From Atkinsonella hypoxylon (taxonomy: Eukaryota; Ascomycota; Sordariomycetes; Hypocreales; Clavicipitaceae), in contig JFHB01000085.1 of assembly GCA_000729835.1 (NCBI GenBank), positions 59,626 to 123,625 on the forward strand: a stretch of 64,000 nucleotides of DNA, given 5' to 3'. Below, one piece after another: positions 32,230 through 43,091 of the stretch. Position 1 is the first letter of the stretch; each line of letters starts with the position of its first letter. The notes beneath the pieces are model-generated. The model was not told where the DNA came from and ran no database searches. It was given only the letters and a program-made list of their open reading frames with translations. Both the position numbers and the translations under genes were made by a program.

Positions 32230-33186
32230 GTATGAGCGGTGACGAAGTCTAGTGGGCGGATCCAGTCCGTAGAGCAGTTTATTTTTGATCGTGTTACATT
32301 ATGCAAAGGCAACCGGCAACGGGAAGGGAACGGACAAGATTCAGGCGTATACGGTTGGTTTACCAGATTTTGACGCCAAGGCGTATGGTGTACGTGTACA
32401 TGTATCATTATTGTCTGAGGGCACTAGCTAGCAATTGCTAGTACCTAGAACTTCTGCCCCGAAAAAAAAAAAAAAAAAAAAGGAATCATCTTGCCAAGTG
32501 GCAAACTGACTAGCTAGCTAGCTAGCCGGTTGGTTGATGAGCTGCCTGAGGCAAGCCATCACCTAGGTCTCTTTCTTTCATAGCCTTGTTAGATCATACG
32601 AAGGCACTTCTTATGAAGTACACGGCAGGCAGGTACTTACAACACTTCTTGTAGATAATGTACCAACAATCCTCTAGTAGGTTTATATGCGCGCCTAAGT
32701 TGGCCGTCCGATGACAAAAATCCCCTATTGCTCCTATCACGTCTGCTTCGCCACTCATTCCAGCTTATGCGCTAAGTTGTACTCAGCCTGCTTCACTCAT
32801 CGCAAGTATACCTGCGACCGTAGAGCTGGGTACGGTAGCTCGAAAGCTATGGCTGAAGAGGTGTAGGAGGAATGGAAGGACGTTGTGATGTGGGGTTTGA
32901 CTGATTCGTACCAGCAATGGTATCAGCGGATGATACAGTGCGTACTGGGTGCACCGAGTGCAAGAGCGCTATGGGTCCAGTCTCATGTTCAGAACGAACT
33001 CGGGTGGCACATGGAGCAGCTATCATCTCAAAATGTAGAAGCCTCGAGTGCGTAGGAATAAGCCGCTAAATTTGCACTGAGAACGACTTGGACAGTCCAT
33101 AATTCCTATTCAGTACCTATCTAGACGCCCGGATCCCTATGGTACAACCACAATCTAACTACCTGGGTAACTAACCAACCCACTAA
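32230..33186. other. Convergent 3' intergenic region with simple repeats
   Basis: Between RFD (+) and CBC1 (-). It holds an 18-base A tract at about 32463-32480, a (CTAG)n run at 32508-32525 and scattered TACCTA motifs. No gene was recognised. Confidence 0.45.
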
Positions 33187-35877
33187 CTAATCCTGGACAT
33201 CCGAGCGGGTACCCACGTCTTTGACCTCCCCAACCCTCTCAACTTGCTTGGCCCACCGCCCAGTCTTGGCCTCGGCAACAAACGTCTCCTCTATAGCTGC
33301 TAATCTTTGAAACACCCTCTGCCAGCGCTGTGCCCATCTTCTAATCATGGCTTCTCTTTCCGAGGATCCGTCGCCGTCTTCCATGAGCTGATCCTTGCTG
33401 CCTGATGCCCAGCTTGCGAGAGCATCGTTGATGGCATTGAAAAGGTCCCTCATAAAGGCTATTTCTTTCTCACGTGTCTCGGCATCTGCATCCGGGGATA
33501 TGAGGAGCTGGCGCACGCGGCTGCTGACCTTGGCAACCGTGTTGGAGACGAGCTCAAACATGTAGGATTGACCGAGGGCTGCGCCACCTTGAACGCCGTT
33601 GATAGGTATGGTAGCGGCAAGAGCCCAATCCACGATGGAAAGAGGCGTCAGGATAGAGTAGTTGAGAAGTTTCTCGATGATGGAGAGCGCGACGCCAGGA
33701 TGAGCGCTCCAGTAGTCCATGATGGAGGAGATGATTTGCGAGCGCGCCGCTGGGTTAGATGCGCCGGCGTCAATGAGCCTGCTCTTGGTGCGGTCGATGC
33801 AGGCGAGCACATGGCTGAGTGACTTGGATCCCACCCAGCACACTGCTGTCATAAAGACATCGGTGCTCACGACGATGGGGTCCAGAGCTTGTCCCGCGGC
33901 GCCTGCTTGTATGCTTTCTATAACGGGTTGGAAATCTTCATCTGGGGCTTTGCGTCTCAGGAGCGCCGCAACTTCCTGTCCTTCTTTCGAGAATGGAGTA
34001 TCTGTATCCCAGTTGGTATTGTTAGCCATGTTTGACTGTACGTTCGCAAGACTATGATCTTTGGTGGTTGCCAAAAAAACCAAGATAATGACGCAAAGAT
34101 GCAAGAGATTACATACCAGGATTGCTGTACTTGAAATCAGGAACGTCCTTCTCCTTCTCTGGCCCGATCAACGGATGATATACCTCAGGCAATGTCTTCT
34201 GGATTCTCTGGGCAAAGCTCAGTCGAATCTCTTTGTCTAGAGCCCCAAGAATAAACCATTTGCATGGATGCAAGTCAGGAAGGCTGGTATCGTCTGACCA
34301 TTCAGCCCATTTCCACATGAAACCAAAATTACTAAGGTGATGCGAGAACCAATCCAAGAAACGATAGCTCAACTCCAGATCCGTGCGAGGCGTATTCCTA
34401 TATAAGAACCTGATTGCTCGACCAAGACTAGGTGCAATCGCGGCCGGCGCAAGCTTACATGCCTCTGTTAGCACGGAGTGATAATAAACAATTTTATGCT
34501 CCGCCTTGGGTAATTGGAATAATTGCGAGAAGACAGCGTCTACAGCAACATCCTCGGGTTTCCATGTTGACTTTCCAGGGCCTATGTTGCGCAATTCATC
34601 GAATGGCGTAGCTCGTTTGACAAAAGTGCCGTCAGCAAAGTACGAGTCGATATCCATCAGGAACCGAGCTGTCACATTTCTGTTGAAGTCGAGAATGTTG
34701 ATCGTATCCGCTAGCGCATCTCTGATAAGCGATGAGGCAATATCTGTAGGGGGTGGTACAGATTCGATTTCTTGGTCGCTATATACAGAGTAATGGACTT
34801 CGGGGAAAAGAAATCGCGGCCCAGCAATGGCTGTTTTGGTTATGGCAATTGTGGGAATCGCATGCTTTGGCGCATTGGCCAGCTTTTCTTGCATTTCGAC
34901 CTCCCCTAAAGGCATAGCCCACGGACGAGGAATACATGCGAGCACCCATCCCTTAGCGGCTTCTGCCTGCAACTGCTTCTGAAGCAGCATGCACAAACTC
35001 ATGGACGCTGCCGGACTTTCCTCTTCACCATTGGGATGAAACGGGTCGACCAGAGCCTGGAGGGTATGCGGCTCAGACGCAATAACATCGGTCTTTTCCA
35101 TCAGCTCTTCCGTTTGCTGTGTGAATTGACCAGGAGCAGCAGCCATAGCATAGGGAATGGTGAGAAGAATAATTTTGACAATCTCAGTTCCAATAACCTA
35201 TGATTTGGTATTAGCAATCCCTCACTCGCGTTCTTGTTGCTGCGTGTCCGGTCGGTCTTGGATTGGGAAAGCAAGCTCACATCGTCAGAACTCGCCGTCT
35301 GCAGATCGGCAGCTCTCATAAATAAGTCGTCCAGCAACGGGAAAATTCCGTCTCCTTCAAGGCAACCCTGAAGACATGCTAGAAACTTGAGTAAAAGCTT
35401 CACCTCTCGCCACTGGCCCTTGCCAACATTCTCCTCAATCTGGGTGGCCAATTGCGCCAAGACCACGTCCACCAGCTCTGGCTTCAGGGCATTGGCAGCC
35501 ACAACCGCAGCAGCGACAAATGGTGTCTTGAGTGGCTGTTCTAGAACCAGCTGTAGAGATAGGTCAAGGAAAGTGTTTCGCAGGTTTTCATCGTCGTAGT
35601 TCTCGGTGACCATGTACGCAATCGAGGTCACTTCTTCTGACCATCTTCGCAAGGGCGAGTCGGCGAGACTCAGAAGCTGGCGGCGAAGACGTACAGGCAC
35701 GGGAGCTGAGTCGGTACGTCGGCGTTGTTGTCGGCGGTCGTAATAATCGTCATCGTCTGGTTTTGGTTAGCTAGCCAACTTCGCGGATAAGCACTTGAAC
35801 AGCTTTCAATAAGAACCTCGATATCGTCTCTTGCGATTATTGTAGCCTCCCGACTGCCGCCTATCGTAGTCTGTCAT
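33187..35877 (-). CDS. CBC1: Nuclear cap-binding complex large subunit (CBP80/NCBP1)
   Basis: CBP80 with CBP20 binds the m7G cap of nascent RNA polymerase II transcripts and links capping to splicing, export and decay. Four exons (35817-35877, 35281-35756, 34117-35197, 33187-34001) join in phases 1, 0 and 1 into 810 residues, close to the usual ~800. The N-terminus is an Arg/Tyr-rich tail (MTDYDRRQSGGYNNRKRR, then DDDYYDRRQQRRRT). Next comes the MIF4G-like domain with VTSIAYMVTENYDDENLR, LEQPLKTPFVAAAVVAAN, REVKLLLKFLACLQGC and DDLFMRAADLQTASSDD; after the second intron, VIGTEIVKIILLTIPYA. Later helical repeats include YRFLDWFSHHLSNFGFMWKW (CBP80 signature region) and, in the last exon, GQEVAALLRRKAPDED and ILTPLSIVDWAL. 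The first donor is GTTCTT, non-consensus after GT, but the frame and protein fit. The start is the only ATG giving the Arg/Tyr tail. Confidence 0.92.
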
Positions 35878-37809
35878 CTTGTGATCGCCCACAGAACTCG
35901 CGAGACGTGCGAACTCTTCTCAATGGTTGATGCTGGCGGGTTATTATTGATGCTGAACAATTTCGGCAGGGAGCTGTCAAGCCAATAAAGCTTCAACGCG
36001 CGCTGACGTGCAGAAGTGGAGTGGCATTCCTGCCTCAGGCAGTAAAGGAATTCGCAAGAAAATGAGCTTCTGAAAGTGGCCCTACTTTTACACCACAATC
36101 TCCGCCTCGTAAGCGATGAGACTTGAGTTATAGATGGTATGGTCTGGGCTTTGCCAAGCCTTATGATGTTCTGATAGGTGTCAATTGTTCACATCTCGGC
36201 GACCCGGAAAACATGAATCCTTCCCTATCGGCAGGTGGAAAGGGTCGAGCGCAAGCCCGGATGATACGCACAGGTGGCCCTCTGGACTGTACCATTACAA
36301 TATAATTAAAAAAATTGGAATATATCCTAATTTAAAAGTTTCTGATTTTGAAAGGTATTGTTGTTTAGGCGTTTTTATGAATTACCTTACGGTGGGATTA
36401 TCAAAGGAGCAGGTAAAGCAGGTTCCATTAGTGCACACACACCCACACACAAAAGATATACTAAAAGACTTGATTGATTCTACCCCTGTGTACAAATCCG
36501 AAGCCGAAGATAATCCCCCCCCTCCCCTTTTTCGTGAGATGCCTTAGGCATTTATGTATGGTGTTGTGCCTGAGGGGTCAGGTGCGCCAAGCTACACCAA
36601 TCATTGGGCCGAGTATGTGCAGGGAATCAGCACCAATAGCAGCAAACAGCATTGAGGCCACTGCAACAAAGGTCCTGCAACAACGTCAAGCCTGTGATTA
36701 GGCTGCTCTACAGCCTTGTATCAACTATACATAGCACCGTAATTCCTAGTCAAACTAGCTTTTTAGCAGTTTCTATCATACCAACTAGGCACATTGTTCA
36801 ACAGAACATTGAATAATGAGTGCTCAACTTCCACAACTCTATGAACCCGCCATAATACGCCCCTGCTCACTGCGCCTGCAACACAAACAGATGTCGCGAC
36901 AAAGGTTTCTAAATACCGGCAGTGTCTGTGGAAAAGCCTCTTCTTGTACACTGACACTCTGATTACAGGGCTATGCCACTCAGACATGCTATTCATGCAA
37001 TATAAAATTCCCATGTCGACCCAGCTCGTAGCTGCCCACCTTGCTGCTTTGTGGATGTTTAGCTGTATGACATGAGCATGACTTGTTCCCAGACTTTTTT
37101 TTTCTTTTCTCGCTCATCTGCCACGAGCCTCCAAGGTATCAAGGTGGGAGACATTCGTCCAGGAAAGCAAAGATTGAACAGAGCCAGCCATTCCATGACT
37201 CCAAACCCAAAATATAAACACCAAACTCGTGACACATAGACAGTATAGAGATGAGAAGAGAGAATACGAGAGACAGAGAGTCATAGAGAGAGTAAAAGCG
37301 AAAGTGATGGCCTCCCTTTGTCATGCATCAAGATTTGGTCTAAAGCGTCGTTATCATCTCCCATATTTGATGTACGGTCACGTGGCCGTTTTACCATGAG
37401 TAAAAATCAATCCCAATTGTCCCACAGGAGACTCTGAGTCTCCACATCTCCTCAATGAGGGACCGCGCCTCTACTTCGCCGAGTGAGACCAGCCCTCAAT
37501 CCGCTAGAACACACGCAAACACCCAAAAAACTTCCGACCTCGCTATCAGCCGATTGTCGAAGCTCAACCGTAGAGCCAATTAAACGGCATCAAGGTCACA
37601 AATTCCTTCTCCCGACACCTCGTTCTGACTTGTACATCGAGCAATTCCCCCCAATGGACCACTATCAGCTCGGTGCCGGGAGTGGATGGGGCACATGTTC
37701 CAGGGCCGCTCACTGCTTGTGAAGCAATTGATGGCCTGTTCAACTCCTCTTCTCAGAAAAATTTTCCCATCGGTTTTTTTTTTTTTGTTTTTGTCATACA
37801 GGAAGAGGA
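35878..37809. other. 1.9-kb intergenic region
   Basis: Upstream of CBC1 and downstream of GSK3, both on the minus strand. Only short, unrelated open frames. Simple sequence: (CA)n-like run at about 36436-36452, C tract near 36516, T tract at 37777-37787. No tRNA, repeat pair or inverted repeat was recognised. Confidence 0.45.
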
Positions 37810-39398
37810 TCAGTCTAGTTTGGCAATCATCTCCTGTTTCGTCATCGGTGTAAAGTTGTCGATATCGAGGCCTTGGGAGGCGAGAATAGGCTTGATGTGA
37901 GCAGGGACAAGCTGGGCGTTCAAATGAGGCGCAATGGACAGTTCTAGAGCGGCCAATTAGTAATGCACGTAATCCATGCTGATTTTTTTAAATTTTAAAT
38001 TTTAAATTTTATGGTTTTTTTGGTTTAGGGGGGGGTGAGGAATGCATGTCAAACTTATATCAAGCAAATCGCCGAGCATTGCTTACCGTGTCGAGTGAAG
38101 TCGAACAAAGCGGGCAAGTCTCGAAGTTGGCCAGAACCATGTCTAGAGTCGGGTAGCTTGGTTCCAGGGTCACGAAGCTCGTCAAAGAATGGGTGAACCA
38201 TAGCATCAATCGCTGATTGTCGCTCAGTTGGCGTATACTCTAAGAGTCGTGCGATCAGGTCGATGGCATTAGCATCAGCCTTTCGAAAAACCTTGTTGAA
38301 AGGATGGGGTTTGATCTGAGGGAACTTGTGCTCCATATAATTAGGATTCATGGTACGAATCTGCTCCCGCGTAGGCGTCCCTAGGACTTTAATAATCTCA
38401 ACTAGCTGATCAATCCCTGATTCGCCGGGGAAAAGAGGCTGGCCCAGCATCAGCTCGGCCATGACACACCCAGTTGACCATACATCTAGGGTCACATCGT
38501 TAGCATAGGTAAAATGACATACGACGTTCTCAAGACAAGAGCGCTCACCAATTTTGGTTGTGTAATTTGTCGCGCCGAAGATCAACTCAGGCGCGCGATA
38601 GTAACGAGAGCAAATATACGAAACATTTGGCTCGTTCTCGACAAGGATCTTGGCGCTACCGAAGTCGCACAATTTGAGAATGCCACTGTTTGGATCCAGC
38701 AAGAGATTCTGAGGCTTGATATCACGGTGGCAGATGCCTTGAGAGTGAATATACGCCAAAGCTCTGAAGAGTTGGTATGTGTAAAGCTTGACCTCGAGAA
38801 TGGGCATAGTGGTTTTCATCTTGTTAAAAAAACGAGAGGCTCGGTAAACGGTTTCAGGGACGAATTCTTGGACGAGGTTCAGATACACCTCATCTTTCTG
38901 GAATTTTCGGGTAGTTCACGTTAGTCAGAACTGGTATTGTTGGGGGTTAGGAAAAAGGAACCTACCCTTTCCCCATTGGAATAGTAAAAGGCCTTGAGCT
39001 GAACAATATTAGGGTGTCGAACAATCCGCATGATCTGGAGTTCCCGGTTCTATTGTATGATTGAGCTTTCAACTCCGATGAATGAGGCGGGAGGGGAAAG
39101 CTGACCTTGAATCTTTTGTCCTGCAGCACTCGTTTAATGGCGGCGTCTTCTCCTGATGGAGAAAGTTTTGTCTGAAAGACAACCCCGAAAGAACCGTTGC
39201 CTACAATTTTGCATTGCGTGTATTGTAAATCTCTGGTTTCTCCTGTAATTCCATCTTGAACTTTCTCACGGATCACTTCTACAATCCAGTGTAAGCCACA
39301 GTCGACGAAAATCACAACAGACGACGGAAGAGATTGCGGAGGACAAGCGTACCCCCCATCCTGAGGCTATTGAATGCGTTTGGCCGATGTGACGACAT
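37810..39398 (-). CDS. GSK3: GSK-3 family protein kinase (shaggy/Rim11/Mck1 type)
   Basis: Serine/threonine kinase of the glycogen synthase kinase-3 family, acting in growth, stress and developmental signalling. Six exons (39353-39398, 39106-39278, 38966-39049, 38549-38897, 38087-38485, 37810-37943) give 394 residues, the typical fungal length. The start is MSSHRPNAFNSLRMG. Kinase landmarks: glycine loop GNGSFGVVF, lysine in AAIKRVLQDKRFK, catalytic loop HRDIKPQNLLL, DFGSAK, activation-loop tyrosine in NVSYICSRYYRAPE (the site auto-phosphorylated in GSK-3), then DVWSTGCVMAELMLGQPLFP. The C-terminal fungal tail is ELSIAPHLNAQLVP to MTKQEMIAKLD. Intron 38486-38548 is 63 bases, in frame and stop-free, so retention would insert 21 residues before DVWSTG. 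The upstream region to 41.6 kb has no gene and may include a long leader. Confidence 0.95.
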
Positions 39399-41201
39399 TC
39401 TTCTCAGCAGTATGAGCCCAGAATAACCAGAAGGAAATGCTACCGGTACTTGACGGAGTAATGGTCCAGATTTGGATAGACCGCAAGATAATCAGATGCT
39501 ATGATGCAAGCCGTGATGGGCAACAGTGCAGGTTCGAAGACGGAGGGAGGGCGTCGTAAAATGAAGGCTCTGCTTGTCGAGGCGCCAGGCGTAAGCTAGC
39601 TTCGTCTCGGTCTGCAAAGACAAGGTTGGTGTGAAGCGTTCAGCAGTAACGATTAAGCACTACTCTAAATAAGCACCTAACGAGAAAGGTAGAGCTTGTC
39701 AGTTACAAGGATTCTGATGAAGCTTCTTCGAAGTAATAATCTCAGACGTGATGAAGGGAAGAAAAGACAATAGTGGAAGCGCAAAGAGCGTCCTCAATGA
39801 GAGTAGGTGAAGGCGACCATGAATGAGTGCCTGCATGGGAGCCAGGCGTTAACAAAGCCTCGCGATCGACAGTGGCAAGCGTCCAAAGAGGACATGCAAA
39901 GCTTGTTGTTATTGCTATTGCTGCTGTTCCCGGATGTCGTGAGCCTAGGAAATGGCTGCAGTCTTGTTCATTCCAAATCGACGTGGTGGAGTATAGCATG
40001 AGAAGGATTGTGACGATGCACGGGGTGGCAGTCATTTGACCATGCTAGTTTTAGCTTCCCCGCAGTGTGTCAAGAAGCGTTGACAATGCAAAAGAGCACT
40101 GTGCTGCATTGGAGATTGGAGGGCAAAGAACCAAAAGAGTGGTATACCAATAGGATATGGATAATATGATCAATGCAGGTTAGAAGGAGAGCAGATTCCA
40201 TAGGTATTGCCAGGAGGATGCAGAAGGGACGAAAGATTGCTTTCGTCAATGAATGAACGACCCTTGCATGCAACTAACTGGTGGGGGGTTCCAATTGTCT
40301 GCGCGGCGAAGAGCATCTGCGACACGACAGCTCTCGAGGCGAGCGAGCATTGCTATCGCACGGAAAAAAATTCATGGCAGCAAGCAGGCGTAGGCGGAAA
40401 AATGCTCAATTAACCCTAAAAGAAGCGCAATCAAGGGGTGAGGCACAAGGCGTAGGCAGCATGAGGGAAAATAGGGCCGCACAAGCACTCAGATTGGAAG
40501 GATGACTCGAGGAGTACGGCGGCGCGAAGGAAATCAGACAAGACGGGGGCATTGCTGAGCAAAACTCACCGAAACGGTTGCAAGTAACGCTTGGCGGGCC
40601 CTTTCTGATTGCTTTTGAGGTTCGTAGTATATCTCAGTCGACGGTCGGCGGGAGGGGGGAAGCTGGGAAGCTGGGAAGCTGGGCGAGTCGGAACGAGGCT
40701 GGAGAAGCAGATGTTGGATGCGAAGACGAAGGCGAAGACGAAGGCGAAGGTAACTAATAGTGGGCGGGTGGAAAAGCGTCTGGCTGCTTGTATCGCAGTT
40801 GACGGCGAATGAATGTTTGAGGGGCAAGCCAAGGTGGTGCTGTTTGGGCTGGAGCAGGTGGGAGCCGGCTTGGTTTTGTGGTTTTGATCGGCCTGGGAGG
40901 GGCCTAGGGGGGGTGGTCTAGCGCTGGCTCGCAGGGGCGAGCAGAGTCCAGACAGTGGGCAGCACGAACGGGAGCATACGGCCCTGGCTGGACTGGGCTG
41001 GGCTGGGCTGGAGCAGAGACTAGGCACGGGCGCCGACAGGTGGGCTGGGTTGGTTTGGCTGGTTTGTGTTGGCGTCGGCGGCGGCTGGCGGGGGCGTCAG
41101 GCACTTGACAATTTTTGTCTCGGTTGTGGTGACTGCACTGTCCATTAGTTAGTTAGAGGCTGCGCCCAGCCTGAGGAACAAGATGAGTTGGGATTGGGTA
41201 A

Positions 41202-41202
<1 letters not shown>

Positions 41203-41254
<52 letters not shown>

Positions 41255-41299
41255 CCCGTAGCCGTAGCCGTAGCCGTTGCCGTTGCCGTTGCCGTTGCA
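41203..41299. repeat. Hexanucleotide/trinucleotide microsatellite (TTGCTG)n-(GTAGCC)n-(GTTGCC)n
   Basis: Compound repeat with a 6-base period over about 97 bases; the unit drifts from TTGCTG to GTAGCC to GTTGCC. It keeps a long open frame on both strands (Ala-Thr on -, Ala-Val on +), which explains the unsupported 158-codon frame at 41149-41625. Confidence 0.9.
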
Positions 41300-41414
41300 G
41301 CACGGTTGATGTGGACCGCCTCGAAGTTGCGAGGTTGGTTCACGGCAGTCGAGGAATGCTCTGAGGCACGAGGTGGAATGAAATGAGCCAAGTGTAGACG
41401 CAAGACGAAGGACG

Positions 41415-41416
41415 GG

Positions 41417-41452
<36 letters not shown>

Positions 41453-41453
41453 C
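41415..41453. repeat. (GGCA)n microsatellite
   Basis: About nine to ten uninterrupted copies of the tetranucleotide GGCA. Confidence 0.9.
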
Positions 41454-43033
41454 GCTGATAGCGGCGCTGGTAGAGCCTGGTGAGTAAGAGTCTGGGCTTC
41501 TTCAGTGTTGAAGCACGGCTGGACTCGCCTGGCACAATCGAGCTGGTCAAGTCAAACCTCCGTCTGTCTTGTCTGTCTGTCCGTCTGGTCGAGTTGACTT
41601 CGTCGTCACTCAGTTCCTCGTCCACTTTGCAGCCGAGCAGTTAGTTCACTCAACTTACCTTGACCAGACCTGAGCCTTTGGACTGTTGAATTCTCCAGTC
41701 GACTAGACTAATTGATGCGGGGTACGAAGCTCGAACGTCAAACTCGGTCTCGTTTCTTGCAACAACGAGAGGTGCCTCTGCCGTGTAGCTTTGCTGGACA
41801 GGGCTGACAGGGCTCTCCTTAAGCTTAGAACAATGCGTGTATTTTGGGTCGAATGCGATTAGGAAAAGAGCCGTTTCTGTTCTGCATGTCCAATTTCCCT
41901 GTTCCTGCTTCCGTTTCTGCTGGTTCTTCCGTTGGTACTCACGTCGGTACTTGCGTCGGCAACAAGGACCGAAAATCGAGCTATTCAAGTTATTTTCACT
42001 GTTCTGCTCTCGTGACGTCAGTCGTCTGCACATCTTATATCTTATTAGTTTCGCCTTTTCCTGTCTCTGCTCTTATTTTTTGTTCTTGCCAAGAACCCCG
42101 GTCAGTTCCAGGAGCGCCGTAATCAAGCACGCCCGCCCGATGTGGCGTAGTCGAGCGGAGACGCCCTCGCTTCTTTGCTTGGTCCCGTGCCCTCTTATCA
42201 TTCGCTAGACGAGAACCAATACCCTACTTCAGGTCGTGGCATATTCCGTCAATCATCAGAGCGCTGATTAAGGGAACGTGAAGACATGGCTATGAAAATC
42301 CAGGCCAAAGCCATCAAGTTGGACTATGCTTAGACTTCTCGGAGCATCTGTCTGGGGCAACGTGTAACGTTAGCTTCTACTTCAGTTGTGATTAGGACTG
42401 TGAGGCCTTGTGCACGTTCTTTGACTTTCTTTCTCTGACATGTCCGTATTATGCTGGGCTGGACAAAATAATGCTCGACATGGGGAGGAAATGAGAACGA
42501 AAGAAATATACGACTTGAAGGAGTGAAAATAGAATTGCCATGCCAGTATGGCAGCGAGCATATGGCCTTGGAAGGAGAGGCTGGCACTGAACCCTGCCCT
42601 GCCGGTAACAACGACGACATACTCCGTCACGCCCATGGAAGATTTCATAACGATACATGTATTTATCTGGATCCTGTCAATACCATGCTTCTTTCTACCA
42701 GGGGATCCGAGAAGCATCAATATCTCAATATCATAACTTGAGGCCAACCAAGAGGCCAACCAAACTCCACGCGAGTCCGTCCACCCACGACTCCATGGTC
42801 CAGCAAACATGGCGCGCAGCGATTGTCGAGTGACCAAACCGGACGCCTCAATCCCGGAATGTCGCTGTGCTAAACGACGCGGACCCACAGCGTTAGGCTT
42901 GGAGTGCTCATGTGCTCATGTGCTCAATTTGAAATGGGCAGCATGGCGCTAATGGCCGGCAAGCGGAAGTCAAAACAAGAAGAAACTGGGCCGCATTGGC
43001 CTGTGTCAGTCCCCAGCCGCCCCCGTCATGCCT

Positions 43034-43091
43034 CCGTCACCCCCGTCACCCCCGTCACCCCCGTCACCCCCGTCACCCCCGTCACCCCCGT
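43034..43091. repeat. 9-bp minisatellite (CCGTCACCC)n
   Basis: About six and a half perfect copies of CCGTCACCC, inside the gene-free region. Confidence 0.9.

Noticed and set aside
41149..41625. 158-codon minus-strand frame with Ala-Thr repeats.
   Set aside because: Repeat translation from a microsatellite and a (GGCA)n run; no domain outside the repeats.
43034..43091. Short direct repeats resembling a CRISPR array.
   Set aside because: No spacers; a 9-base tandem unit in a eukaryotic genome. The same holds for 57744-57801.
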